Assembly (NCBI GenBank): GCA_012931725.1
Contig: CM022951.1
Span: forward strand, 77,912,953 to 77,976,952
Reading direction: 5' to 3'
Length of the DNA stretch: 64,000 nt
From: Litsea cubeba
Lineage: Eukaryota; Streptophyta; Magnoliopsida; Laurales; Lauraceae
Within the stretch, counting starts at the first letter, position 1; each line of letters begins with the position of its first letter. Below the pieces are notes generated by a model. The model saw only the letters and a list, made by a program, of their open reading frames with translations, had not been told where the DNA came from and searched no databases. Below are positions 7,901 through 18,500 of this stretch, in pieces. Made by a program: the position numbers and the translations under genes.

Positions 7901-10668
7901 ATGGCCCCTGCTTTTAGCAGGTTGTCGACCTCTTCCACGACCGCATCTGTCTGCTGCAGCCCGGTTCTGCGGGCCCTCTGCACTACTGGCTTGTGGTCGG
8001 GGTCGACGTTGAGCTTGTGGCACATGACCTCAGGGTCGACCCCGGGCATCTCACTTGGGTTCCAAGCGAAGACGTCCACATTCTGCATCAAGAATCGAGA
8101 CAGTTCGGCCCGTTCTTCATCCGACAGCTGGGTGCCGATCAGGAAGAAACGGTCTGGGTCTGCCGGGTCTAGCCTGACCTCGGCTAGGTCCTCGATGCTC
8201 TTCTTCTCAGGGTCCCTGCCGATCTCGTCGAGGCACTTCTCGAATTCGGCCAGGTTGACGCGCTCTGGCTCCTTTACTGCTGGGACGGCGGCCAGCATGC
8301 ACTGCCTGGCCTGCTGCTGGTCTCCCTTCACTGTGACTACTTCCATCTTGCCTTCCTCGTTCTCATGGACGAACTTCAGCTTTTGGTGGAAGGAAGAAGG
8401 AACTGCCTCTAGCTTGTGGAGCCACGTCCTGCCCAGAATGACATTGTAGGGGGAAGGGGCGTCCACAACCAGAAAGTCGACTGTCACGGAGGCTCCGCCA
8501 ACTTGGGTTTCCAAGGTGATCCTACCCTTGGGGTAGACTGGTGTGGCGGACAACCCTAGCAGGGGTGCACGAACCTCCGTGAGGTCTGCTTCGGAGAGTT
8601 TCATCCGTTTGAAGCAGTCGTAGTAGAGGACCTCGGAGGAGCTGCCGGAGTCGACGAGGATCCTCTTTACGGTGAAGTCTCTCAGCTTCATGGTGAGGAG
8701 CAGGGGGTCGTTGTGAGGGACCTGGACTCCCTCTAGATCTCGATCCGAGAACGAGATGGCTGGTCTGTCGCGGCGGGCTTTCTTGGATGCCGGGGCGAGG
8801 TCGGCTTTCATAACTTCTTTCTCGTGCGAGGCCCGCCTGGCTTCGGCACGGGTTTGAGAGCTTCCCCGGGACGAGGAAGCGGGAGCCGAGGACGCCAGAT
8901 GGATCACGTTGATGATCTTCTCTGAGTCCTCGCTGTCTGGAGCCGGGGCCGTGCTCTGGTGAACCCGGCCCTCGCTGCCGCCGGCATCACCCTCCTTGAT
9001 GAACTCTGGGATGTGGCCCTCTTTGGCCAGCTTCTCCAGATACCACTGCAAAGTCCTGCATTCTTCAGTCTTGTGCCCGTTGCCCTTATGGAAGGCGCAG
9101 TGGAGCTTGCTCCGGGAGCCTTCGGTGGGTTCATACTTCATGGGCGGAGGATACTTGAAGAACGGCTTGGATTTGATCTTGGCCAGGATGCGGTAGATCG
9201 GCTCCTTGAAGACGACATTGACGCTCTGACTGGCGCTGGAGGGAGGTCTGGGCTTCCAATTGCCCCCAGACCTGGACGACGAAGGCTTCGCCGAGCTATA
9301 GGCCCAGTCCCGCTTGGACTCCTGCTTCTGGGAGGGCCTCCCGCCTCTTTGCCGAGGCTGGCTCTTCTTCTGTTCGGGCTCTGGATGCCCGTTCTGATCC
9401 TTAGCTCGGATCTCGTCTTCCTCCCGGGCGATAAAGCGCTTCACCCGGGACATCAACTCTGACATGGATTCTGGGGTGTCCCCGGCCAAGTCCTTCCGCA
9501 AGTCGCTGCCGGGGATCAGGGCATGTTGGAAAGCGTAGATGGCTATCGCCTCTCTTGCGCCCTCGATCTGGCTGTAGATCGCCCAGAATCGGTGGGTGAA
9601 CTTGGCGAGAGTTTCGCCCTGCTTCATTCTGAGGGCGATGAGGTCCCCTTCCTTTTTGGGGACGACGGTGTAGGCCTGGAACTTCTTCAGGAAGGAGAGC
9701 TGGAGCTCCTTCCAACTGGAAATCGACTGCTCTGGTAGAGAGCAGAACCACTTCAGGGGGAGGTCACCCAAACTGGAGGAGAAGATTTTGCAGTTCAGGT
9801 GACCCTCGTTTCCCCAGATGGACATCTTCTGGGAGAAGTGTCGGAGGTGTGCAGATGGATCGGACAGTCCGTCGTAGGGGACGAACCGCGGGACGGAGAA
9901 CTTCCTGGGCAAGGGGGTGCGCTCGATCTCCTTCGTGAAGGGAGAGCCCCCGAGATCAATGTGTCCGCAGAGCTGCTTCTGGTCCCGCATGTCCAGGTTG
10001 TGCTGGAGAGCCAGCCTGACACGTTTGTCGAACCACTCCTGCTCGTCGTCCTCCTCTGGAGTCTGAACTCTGGACTTTCGCTTGGGGTGGTTCGGACTGT
10101 GATGGCTATGAGTTCGGCCATCGCGACTATGGTGACTCCGGCTGTTGCTCGAGCCTTCGTCACGAATCTGGCCCCGTTTCTGGTCCAGATGATGTCTGAG
10201 TTCTTCGCGAGGAGGCTGGGCTGCCCTGCTGGGAGCGTCCTTCTTTTTCCCTTGAGGCTCAGAGACCTCCCTCAAGGAGGCAGTTTGCACTGCCCTCAGC
10301 TGCTGCTGGAGCTCGTGAATCATCCGCTCTTGCTTTTGGAGTTGCTTCTGGAGGAGGGCAGCTTCGGGAACTTCTCCAGGGGGTTGAGCGTGGCGCGTTT
10401 CTCCTTCGGCCACGGCTTTGTCCTTCCGGGGACGCTGATGCTGACGCTCATCGCGTCTGGGTGGCGGGACTTCTTCTGACGGGGTCGAGGCCTCGAGTCC
10501 CTCTTGGAGTGGGAACTCGATAAAGAGCTGAGAGCCCAGGCGGCCCTCCCCTGCAGTCGTGCCATGCACCGTACGGGAGCGTCCTTGGGGAGGGACGTCC
10601 GTTGGTGGTGGTGGCAGCTCGAGCGCTGCTCTTGAGGATTCTACCCCCTTCTTAGCTTTCGGAGGCAT
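4921..10668 (-). CDS. Gag-pol polyprotein of the Tat retrotransposon, single intact frame
   Basis: There are 1915 codons without a stop. The N-terminus is basic and Gln/Glu-rich with a coiled-coil stretch (about 100-130). A retrotransposon gag domain follows (about 255-450). A zinc-finger-like CAFHKGNGHKTEEC lies near 540, in place of a standard CCHC knuckle. The protease has LVDSGSS (about 673) and VILGRTWL. Reverse transcriptase shows FPLPKIDQLID and the catalytic YIDDM (about 1050). The usual gypsy RNase H comes next, then a second archaeal/plant-type RNase H (IFVDGSS...NNEAEYEAL...SDSQL...ADALANLAS, about 1345-1470). Integrase has the HHCC finger ending CEKCQKF (about 1600) and the DDE residues in LDIVG, ISDNGTQF and GQAEISNK (about 1637, 1697, 1733). 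All catalytic motifs read here are kept. The protein should be cleaved by its own protease and form cytoplasmic virus-like particles. The start is the first ATG, 73 bp beyond the PBS. Confidence 0.97.
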   Translation of the reverse strand: MPPKAKKGVESSRAALELPPPPTDVPPQGRSRTVHGTTAGEGRLGSQLFIEFPLQEGLEASTPSEEVPPPRRDERQHQRPRKDKAVAEGETRHAQPPGEVPEAALLQKQLQKQERMIHELQQQLRAVQTASLREVSEPQGKKKDAPSRAAQPPREELRHHLDQKRGQIRDEGSSNSRSHHSRDGRTHSHHSPNHPKRKSRVQTPEEDDEQEWFDKRVRLALQHNLDMRDQKQLCGHIDLGGSPFTKEIERTPLPRKFSVPRFVPYDGLSDPSAHLRHFSQKMSIWGNEGHLNCKIFSSSLGDLPLKWFCSLPEQSISSWKELQLSFLKKFQAYTVVPKKEGDLIALRMKQGETLAKFTHRFWAIYSQIEGAREAIAIYAFQHALIPGSDLRKDLAGDTPESMSELMSRVKRFIAREEDEIRAKDQNGHPEPEQKKSQPRQRGGRPSQKQESKRDWAYSSAKPSSSRSGGNWKPRPPSSASQSVNVVFKEPIYRILAKIKSKPFFKYPPPMKYEPTEGSRSKLHCAFHKGNGHKTEECRTLQWYLEKLAKEGHIPEFIKEGDAGGSEGRVHQSTAPAPDSEDSEKIINVIHLASSAPASSSRGSSQTRAEARRASHEKEVMKADLAPASKKARRDRPAISFSDRDLEGVQVPHNDPLLLTMKLRDFTVKRILVDSGSSSEVLYYDCFKRMKLSEADLTEVRAPLLGLSATPVYPKGRITLETQVGGASVTVDFLVVDAPSPYNVILGRTWLHKLEAVPSSFHQKLKFVHENEEGKMEVVTVKGDQQQARQCMLAAVPAVKEPERVNLAEFEKCLDEIGRDPEKKSIEDLAEVRLDPADPDRFFLIGTQLSDEERAELSRFLMQNVDVFAWNPSEMPGVDPEVMCHKLNVDPDHKPVVQRARRTGLQQTDAVVEEVDNLLKAGAIREVQYPVWLANTVVVKKKTGKWRVCVDFTDLNRACPKDSFPLPKIDQLIDATAGHDRMSFLDAYRGYHQIPLYEPDEEKTSFITPRGTYCYKVMPFGLKNAGATYQRLVTKMFQAQLGRTVEVYIDDMVVKSVRSSDHLADLGQVFGILRAYKLKLNASKCAFGVASGKFLGSLVTRRGIEANPEQITAIQGIQSPSTTKEVQRLTGMAAALNRFISRSSDKCRPFFQLLRKNLKFQWTPECDQALAALKTYLMSLPLLSTPTRGEILYLYLAVSDHAVSSVLIREDEGVQKPIYYTSKTLLDAETRYLLLEKLALALVTASRKLSHYFQSHTIVVITEHPLRSLFKKADFSGRISKWAVELGQYDIQYRPRTAIKAQILADFIVEFACPNPSPTQLGTALGGTGQEPVETEVQQSPTSAWKIFVDGSSTSKRAGAGIVLQSPEGLVIEQAFTLDFKATNNEAEYEALIAGLNSARILGAQHLKIFSDSQLVTSQLAGDYQARDDRMAAYLALAKKLLSQFQKAEVRQISRDTNTHADALANLASAVEAGKKRTIEVGSVSRSSLEHSSRLVLCADLGPSWMDPIVAYLKDDQLPEDKTEAHKIRLKAARFWLSPEGKLYRKSFTGPYLQCVHPSKVDDFLYEIHEGICGSHIGGRSLAYRAISQGYWWPYMQKDAQVYARKCEKCQKFSHSLHQPAQDLSPLSSPWPFAQWGLDIVGPLHRAPGNKRWLIVATDYFTKWIEAEPLSSITDRDSRNFVWKNILTRFGIPRTLISDNGTQFDSKSFRDFCQEHGIRNHYSTPAYPQSNGQAEISNKVILDGLKKRLDKAKGRWTEELPSVLWAYRTTPRRSTSATPFSLAYGMEAVIPLEIGLPTLRTELVDQGRNETSLAMELELADERREAAALRLTDYQQRLARAYNQNVKERRSTTGELVLKKTLPADREPNEGKLAPNWHGPFRVVSLAGKSAYKLEDLDGKPLPRPWNASHLKKFYF

Positions 10669-10740
10669 GGCTTCTGAGAGATTAAGGTTTAGAAGGATTG
10701 GGAAGGTTTTGAGAGGTTTGGATGGCTGGGATATTTCTTC

Positions 10741-10756
10741 CCCACAGACGGCGCCA
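10741..10756 (-). promoter_or_regulatory. Primer-binding site of the Tat element
   Basis: On the minus strand this reads TGGCGCCGTCTGTGGG, eight bases inside the 5' LTR. The first nine bases match the complement of a plant tRNA-Asp 3' end (TGGCGCCGT); the rest differ from the tRNA-Asp of standard plants. Similar PBS sequences are common in Tat elements. Confidence 0.75.
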
Positions 10757-10764
10757 ATTATAGG

Positions 10765-11714
10765 TGCAGAAAATTACGACCCACAATAAGAGGGTGCCTT
10801 ACAGGACTTATCCGGGAAGAAGATGGTGTCTGGAATGTCTGGATGCCGTCCGATAGCCTGAAAGAGAGTAGCAAACAGTCAGAGGACCCTGGCCTGAGCG
10901 GCGCAAGGCTCTCCGATGCCAAAGTCAGTATATGAACTGGAACGATGGAAGAGAGGGAGAAGAGAGACAGAGTAAGGGCTCTGTGAATAATATTGTGCGT
11001 ACCTTGCATGTTGCATGAAGTTCTATTTATAGAGGTTTGGATCGTATCTCTCAGAGAATATCTTGGTGTGGGTCCCATGATCTGACTGGAAAGTCATGAT
11101 CAGCCCACAAAGTAATAAATGCAGTCTAATCCGGCCCACTCAGCATTTAATGCCAGTCGGGTCAGCCCACATTGCATTAAATGCGTGTCTTGTTGGGCCA
11201 GATTGTGTTGGGCGCCTTTGGCGGTAGGAGTACCAGCGGATCTTCCCTCGGGCCTTGCCCTGATGTGGCCTCAGCCGCTGGATGCTGCCATGTGGCGATC
11301 TGGTGAAGATAATGGGCGGCTGGATGTCATATCTGTCCCACTAGCTCGTGACCCGATCCCTCCACGTGCCTGATGACGTGGGGGATGAGGGGCGCAAATG
11401 AAGGTTCCTTCTGCCCTTCGGCTATTGCCCTGGCTTCTTCAGCCGAGGCAGCTTCAGCCGAGATAGGGCTCTCTGCGGAGATGGCATCCGGGGTGGCCCT
11501 GCCGATGTGGACTCCTTGCCGAGATGACGCCCGAGGTGGGCCAATTCGGCATTTGTTGCACGGAGATGCTTGATGTCGGCCAAGGCCTCTGTCCTGGTAG
11601 CCGGGATGAGATCGGTGCCACGTAGACGGCACGCGGATGGCACGTGAGGATGCTTAAACCCATCTGATGGCTGTGATTAGCTTAATCCTGTAGCTCTGGA
11701 AATCTCCCCACACA
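10765..11714 (-). repeat. 5' LTR of the Tat element (about 950 bp)
   Basis: The outer edge at 11714 is fixed by the match to 1-233 followed by divergence. The inner edge is taken at TGCA (10765-10768), just before the PBS, giving a TG...CA LTR. The inner edge is less certain because the matching part of the other LTR is outside the window. The LTR contains a good TATA box read on the minus strand. Confidence 0.85.
11024..11031 (-). promoter_or_regulatory. TATA box of the Tat LTR promoter
   Basis: On the minus strand the context is CTCTATAAATAGAACTTC, a near-perfect plant TATA box in the middle of the LTR. Transcription would start near 10995 and run towards the PBS and gag-pol. Confidence 0.7.
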
Positions 11715-12591
11715 AACACAATGGCACCTAAAAATACGAAGAATCACAGAATATAATAATTCATTGTTTACCAACTCAACAATCACAAAATCTTCAATTC
11801 AACTTAAATCCCAAATGAATCAACCACAAACATTTTTCCAATTCTATCAACAAATAGTTTTTTCAATTTAGCGCAAATCCATGTATAAGTTGAAAAGGCA
11901 CCTTAAGCACATTGTCCATGAAAACCCAATTCAATCAACCACATAAAATTCTCAATTCATCTCAAATCTCAACTCAATCACTAATGGGGCAATGAACTGT
12001 GAGATTAACACGCGTAAAGAGTAATGACACCGCGGGTCAGCCAGATGAAATCTGAACCCACCCACTACCCGTGACGGATTTTAACATTCATGCCCAACCC
12101 ACCCCAAATTTGTAAAAACCTCTACCAAATGGTCGGGTTATCGTTTTAACCTGACCCTTTGCCAGCCCTACAAGTACTCTTGGCAGAGAGAAAGTTGGGC
12201 AAAGTTATTGAAGAAATGGGCAGTTACATGGAATAATTTAGATTTTGTCTCCTACACGAGTCCGCATACCCACGCCATTCCCATTATACTTTCATGTGAA
12301 AAGAGAATCGGATCCCGACGGTCTCCCACACGCCCTCAAGATTTCCTTCAATAAGTACAATCCATATTCTCGCTCCATATGAAGCGTACAAAAGCGAATC
12401 AAGAAAGCATTTGTTTTGAGTGTTAGGGCCGGATTCATTACTTACAGTAAGAGGATGCTGCATAAAGTCCCAATTCCCTTGCTTCACCAATTAGTACAAG
12501 AGAACTTGGACCTCTCTCCAACTCCTCGCAAGAACGTTCAAGTTAACAACAACTACTAGACGAGAAATTACTGTAATCCATCCACAGAAAC
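11715..12591. other. Intergenic DNA between the Tat element and the ankyrin gene
   Basis: This is AT-rich DNA without a recognisable coding frame or RNA gene. It must hold the promoter of the gene starting at 12592, but no clear TATA box stands out. Because the Tat element ends at 11714, its LTR lies within 0.9 kb of that promoter. Confidence 0.5.
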
Positions 12592-15500
12592 ATGGACCCT
12601 AGGCTCTGCAAGGCTGCAATGAAAGGCGACATGGAGCTCCTAACAAGTATCGTGGATGTCGCCTGCCCACCGGACCTCACTCTGTGTCTCTCTCCTCAGA
12701 AGAATACAGCGCTACACATTGCAGTTAAATTCGTGCAACCAAATATTGTGCAGAGGATGATCCGACTGTGCCCATCCCTCATCTCTCAGCCCAACTCTAA
12801 AGGCGACACTCCACTCCACGTGGCAGCCAGGGCTGGCCATCTTGACCTCACAAAGCTTCTTACACCCGCTTTAAATTTAAATTTGACGGAAGGAAACCCC
12901 GCTTTGGAGGAGGGAAATCCCGTGCGGCAGGTTGGTAGTGTGGCTTTGAGGAAGAGGAACTCGGAAGGTAGTAATCCAATCCATGAGGCACTGAAGAAGA
13001 GCCATGGGTTAGTGGCACTACATTTGTTGGCATTTGAAGAGAGACATGGGCTAGCATGTGAGGTGAATGTGGCTGGAGAGAGTCTGCTTTACTTGGCTGC
13101 AGAGGCTGGGCTGGATGAAGTTGTGCAGAAAATAATAGATAGTGGAGATTACAGCACTGGAGGACCGGATGGGCAAAATCCTTTGCATATTGCAGTAATT
13201 AAAGGTCGATTAGGTATGTTTCTCCATCACACTTATGGTGTTCTTGTAGGAGTAGCAATATAATGGGTCCATTTAGATTTGATTCGGTATTGTTTTCTGA
13301 CCGGGGGTTTGATATATCCCAATTTTTTGCACTAAGGTAAATATTAAGTTCAATCCAACATTTGTAATAGGTTAAATAAATCACAGATTTAGATGAGTGT
13401 ATTCCAATTCATGGATTGAAGAGATCGTCGGTAACAAGGGGAAGTGGATTGATTGTAGATTACATTGTTACCTCTTGATAGACTTAAAAGGGAAAGTTAT
13501 TTCTGCCTCTTTTATATCCCACTTGTATGTTTGTTAATCATTGTGAATTAATTTGTAAAAATAATAGTTTACTCTTGATTTAAGAGGTTAAAATCACAGA
13601 GGTTTGCACTCACAACTATTGCTAGTTCAGGCCATTGTGTGGCCCCTAAAGAATCAATCCAAAAATGGGTCAAATGTCAGATTTTGTTGGCTCGCTGGCC
13701 TAACCATGTAGAATAGTGGTTCCTAGCAATTTAAAAGAAAAAGAAGTTGGTCACCCATATGTGAATAATTGTTTGATCTAAGGCAACAAAATGGGAACTT
13801 GGAAGAGCTTCTTGATTTTCACTCTCAGAATTTATGGCTTTATGTCAAATAGTTGGCAAAATTTAGTGGACCTCCTTTTATTTTGGATGTCTATTTTCCA
13901 AAATATAAGAATTTGATTCTGCAAAAGCTCTTCCTTTTCTGCAAATAGTTTTTTTCTTTTATTTTTTCTTTTCAATGAGATTTTTTCTTTCTGTTTCTCC
14001 CATGTGATATATATGTGGGACCTTCTTCAATATATGTATCCTCCACCGGTGTCAGCAAACCCAAATTGAAAGCTCATAGCATTTTTTGTATGTTAGACTT
14101 TCTGCTTTTTTATTATCTTCTACCACTTCCAGTCGTTTCTTTTGTTTTCTTTTTGGACTTTTTATAACCTATTTTTAACTTAGCTTAAAAGTTTTAGAAT
14201 TTTCAATTTATCTAATGTTAAGCTTTCTAAACTTAAAGGCTGAACTTTTCTAACTCATTTTTAAGTATTTTTATTGTTTCATTAAAATTTTATAAAATTA
14301 TAAACATTAAATGAATGAGTTGACAAATGCTTTTGTTTTTGCTGAACATCGATTTTAAAGAGTGGGACGCACTTCAACTTTTTAAAGTCCATGCATTGAG
14401 CCCCACATTGATGAGTTCAACATACCAACATACCCTAATATTGGCACTCATGAACAGTTTACTCCAAATAGAGCGCATCCCATTGTTAGATTTACATTAC
14501 AGAAAAACAAGATTTATATTTACTGGAATTGAACACGCATTTTAGATTTGAGTAATCCAACAATTATTAGATTCACCATGAAAAACAAGATTTATATTTA
14601 CTGGAACGGACCATGATTTCATTATCAGATTCATTCTTTATTTAAATATAGAGGATTTAACAGTTAAAATCCCCTTAAATCTCGTAAGGACAATAAGGGC
14701 CACCTGCCACAATTTATGTATTTATTCTTTCTTTGAACTTTTCGCTCCGAACGGCGATGTACTAGCAGTTCAACAAAGAGGAATGATAATATGACCTTTC
14801 ATCGCAGTCAGAATTTTCAGTTCTTTCACACTTCTTTTCTCTTTTAGTGAACTATAAGCCATACATGCAACATCAAATTCTTATAAATAAATAAATAAAA
14901 AGATATACAAATGCTTGTTAGGCTTAAAATCAAGCTACCTAATCCCTAATCCCTAATAATCCTAATTTGTAATTTTTTTTTAATTTTTTTGAAAATATGC
15001 CTTTATCTTCTCTAAAATACTTAATATATGAGATATTATTCATTTTTTAAAAGATTTCGTATTGGAGTTTACCTAGATACAATATTGGCAAGGCTAGGGC
15101 TCAACCAATCCGAATGGGCCTAAGTTACATATTTAAAGTTTTTTACTCAATGCCCAATTAGAGAATTGGACCTAATTCCTATCCAATCTCTACTTATTTT
15201 AGATTAAGATTTGTGACAAAGTTTGTGGGGTTGCATTGGCCTAGCAATCCAAGAGAGTTTTGGTATGCAATAATCCACAAAAGTTTAGATTATTGGATGT
15301 TGATTTAAAGATATGTTAAAAAAGAAACTTTACTCATTATCCATTTAATTTATGGCTTTAAATAGGAGAACCTATAACATTCATTTGATTTATTATTTTG
15401 GTAATGATTATAGATCCTAAGCCCTCTTGTCTATGGTAGCTCAGTAGTCTGTCTCATGGACTCCAGCTTGTGTCCATGTTTGAAAAAAGGCAGTAGAGAG

Positions 15501-18500
15501 ATTCAGTTGCAGAAGGTATAGAATGTCTGAATCTTAGACTTCTTTAGTCCAAGGTTGGAAAACTCCCCAAGTTGATGACTCTTGACCTTCCAGAGTCATG
15601 GTCAAGAATCATCTCGTTTTGACCAAGGATCGAGTCAAATACAAGGGAGATACGGCCAAGTCACCTCATTTTAGTAAATTGTTCGCATTCTAAACCATTT
15701 GATAGGTAGAATTGATTTTAAACAATTAATGTATATTTTAAGCGATTCTGCATGAGGTTTGGACTCATCAATTCATAAATGATGATTGGTTTGTAATTTA
15801 AAATTTATATTAGATCTTTTACATTTATTATTTAGATTAACAACTTATGTAATTAATAAGCAATATTTTTTTTCTTTATTTTCCTTATTATAGATTTTTT
15901 TTCTTGGATATATAAATTTATTAACTTTAATTGTATTTGATTTATTTTTAAATTATTATTTTTTAATTATATAACTCTCTCATGTCTTCATATTGACTCT
16001 ATCTATTTCAACTATTTTGCATTTGACTAGTCAAATCCAAGGCATAGTTTTTTAAACATTGCTTTCGTTTGGATATTTTCACGTGGCTTTTGAAGATTAG
16101 CCATATGCATATAGCCAGGCCGAAAGGATGTTGACAATCATCCTGTCTAACGCCATACGAAAGACTTGCTGAGATATAAACACCTTTTACTTTTCATGTT
16201 GGCGGTCTATTAAGTAGATGGTAATATTATCAACATCAAATGTCTTTTCTTCTTTATTATTATTTATTAAAACGAACAATCCATAAAACCTCTTGTATAA
16301 GGTGGCTCCTCTTGACACGATGAACAGGGGTTAATACCAAAACATAGGGCCCACATTGAGGCTAATGATGAAGTGACTAAACTAAAAAATTTCCAATGAT
16401 GAATGACAGGAGTGGTGGAGATTTTGCTGCGTGAAGCGAGAAATTTGATCCCAGAATTAGATGGCTTTGGAAATACAGTGTTACACTATGCATCAGCTCC
16501 AAGCTACCGGAGGGTGCTTGAGGACAAAGACCTTAAGAGCCCTTGGAGTCAGAAAAATGATCAGATAAAGATCCTTAAGCTATTGCTAGAAGCCAACCCA
16601 TCTCTAGCTTATGTACCCGACAGAAATGGCGATTATCCTCTTTTCATCGCCGTTAGAAATAATTTTGATGGGGCCATTGACGCTATACTTGATCAATGTC
16701 CTGACTCTGCCGAGCTGGTCAACCAAAAAGGACAAAATGGCCTTCACCTTGCTGTGATGCACAAGAACTGGTACGTCCTTTATCGGGTAATAAATAGGTT
16801 GGAGTTTAACGAACCTGATAACGATGGGAACACGCCAATGCATCTGGCCACTCTGACCAACCAAGAAGAAATTGTGAGGTTTTTGATTCGTAAAGGGCCC
16901 CCTGACTTGACAATGAGCAACAAAGAAGGCCTCACAGCTTTGGATATTTGTGGATACACAGAAAGAGAGGTATTGCTTCTTTTTTTTTTCTTTTTTTCTT
17001 TTTAGTAAATTAAAATAGAGGTATTGGTGTTAGTAACACTGGGTAGAGGTAGAGAGCTCGGAACAAGAGAAATTCTATTGCCAGGCCCAGGACTATGGAG
17101 TAAAATATTGAAAATGTCCGTCCATATGAAACGACATATATCTTGAGTAGTAGTTTCAAATTTGGAGGTTCCAGCTACACTAGATGGATTTATTGTCCTG
17201 GACATAGGATTATCTTATTATGATAGGTGTGATCTAAAGGTCGTTCACTAGATTTTTACAATTCTACTTTTACAATCCATAATATCTCATGTTTGTTTGT
17301 AGAGTAGAGTAAAATGAAAAAAAAGTTACATTGTAGAATAGAGTAAAATGAAAAAAAGTTACATAGTCAAATCAAAAGAAGAAAAAAAGTGGAGGGAGTA
17401 GGGAGTAAAAAATAAAAAATGATTAAAAATATACTTTAAAAAATCACAAGAGAGGTACCCTTAAAAAGAACACAAAATGAGGGGGGAAAAAAGGTAATCT
17501 TGTATAGCCCAAAATGAGAAAAAAAAAATTTTTCTCTTGCTCCCAACTCTCTCAGGGTTCTTTTTCAATCTTACTTCTCATTCTATTTCCCCAAAAGAAA
17601 AAAGATATTTGATGCTTATTTTTTTTAAAATTTACCTTTTATTGCAAACAAGTATGCCCTTCATGTATCAATCATAAATTGGAAAATAAAGAGTTATTAG
17701 GACCTTTCCCATGATGTAAATCCGGATTACTACCTTCCTCTCCTAATAGTATCTGGACAATCCATTTCTCCATTAGTATATGGACAATCCATTTCCATCA
17801 AATGTACAAACGATCCATGATCATCATTCCTTTATTTCACCCTATATTTTCTCCATTCAGCTCATATCAAATTAGTAAGTCAACAAAGTTACAGCCGACC
17901 TGTCAATGCCTGTGTATGGCCTGAATATTATGTCCATCATCTCCATTTACCTCATATGAATTTGATGAGCAAATCAATGCCGCCCTGTCATTGAATGTAT
18001 ATTTTGTCCATGATTATCTTCCTAATTATCAAGGGCGAAGTAAGTAGAACTTGGATCGCCATGCTTTATGGGATATAAATCTAGATTTGATTTTGCAATG
18101 GATCTTAAGAATATTCAGATGTCAAGATCTAGTCTGCAAGATTCTTGAGGTAAAAATGAAAACCTTCTCAGAGTCGACCTATCTTAAGAGCCTCCACGCT
18201 TGTAAGTTATACAATTTCAAACCTTTAATCGTCCTTAAACTATGGTTAATTTATTAAACTGTCGTAGAAATGGGGCAAATTTCCCTTTTTAGGCGTGGGT
18301 CCAGCAGGAGGTGGCTAGATTGGGCTGCACTTGGGCCCCATTGAGACGGAGAACGAGGGATGATAAGGTCCACTTGCGATGGGTCCATATACCAAATTTG
18401 GGGTCATCTTATATATATATATATATAATAGCTCTCCTGAGCTGTAGCGAAGGGTAGAGTCGGGGCACGTGCGAGAGACCTGGTGCTTTGGGAGGAACAC

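Larger units (their letters stand above)
1..11714 (-). mobile_element. Ty3/gypsy LTR retrotransposon, Tat lineage, young and nearly complete
   Basis: Read on the minus strand, the order is 5' LTR (10765-11714), primer-binding site, one gag-pol frame (10668-4921), a tandem-repeat block, an antisense gene region, a polypurine tract and the 3' LTR, of which only the last 233 bases fall inside the window. The LTR starts TGTGTGGGG on the minus strand. The Tat assignment rests on three things: the second, archaeal-type RNase H domain between the normal RNase H and the integrase, the integrase placed after RT-RNase H, and the extra antisense ORF. Bases 1-233 match 11482-11714 with no difference seen by eye, so the insertion is recent. 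The expected 5-bp target duplication at the right edge would be AACAC (11715-11719); its partner lies outside the window. Confidence 0.95.

Noticed and set aside
7745..8449. Open frames on the plus strand opposite gag-pol (for example 7745-8449, 9799-10479)
   Set aside because: These are mirror frames of the conserved polyprotein. They have no domain of their own and no promoter-like sequence.
12860..13057. Minus-strand frame within the first ankyrin exon
   Set aside because: It is antisense to a well-supported exon and has no domain.
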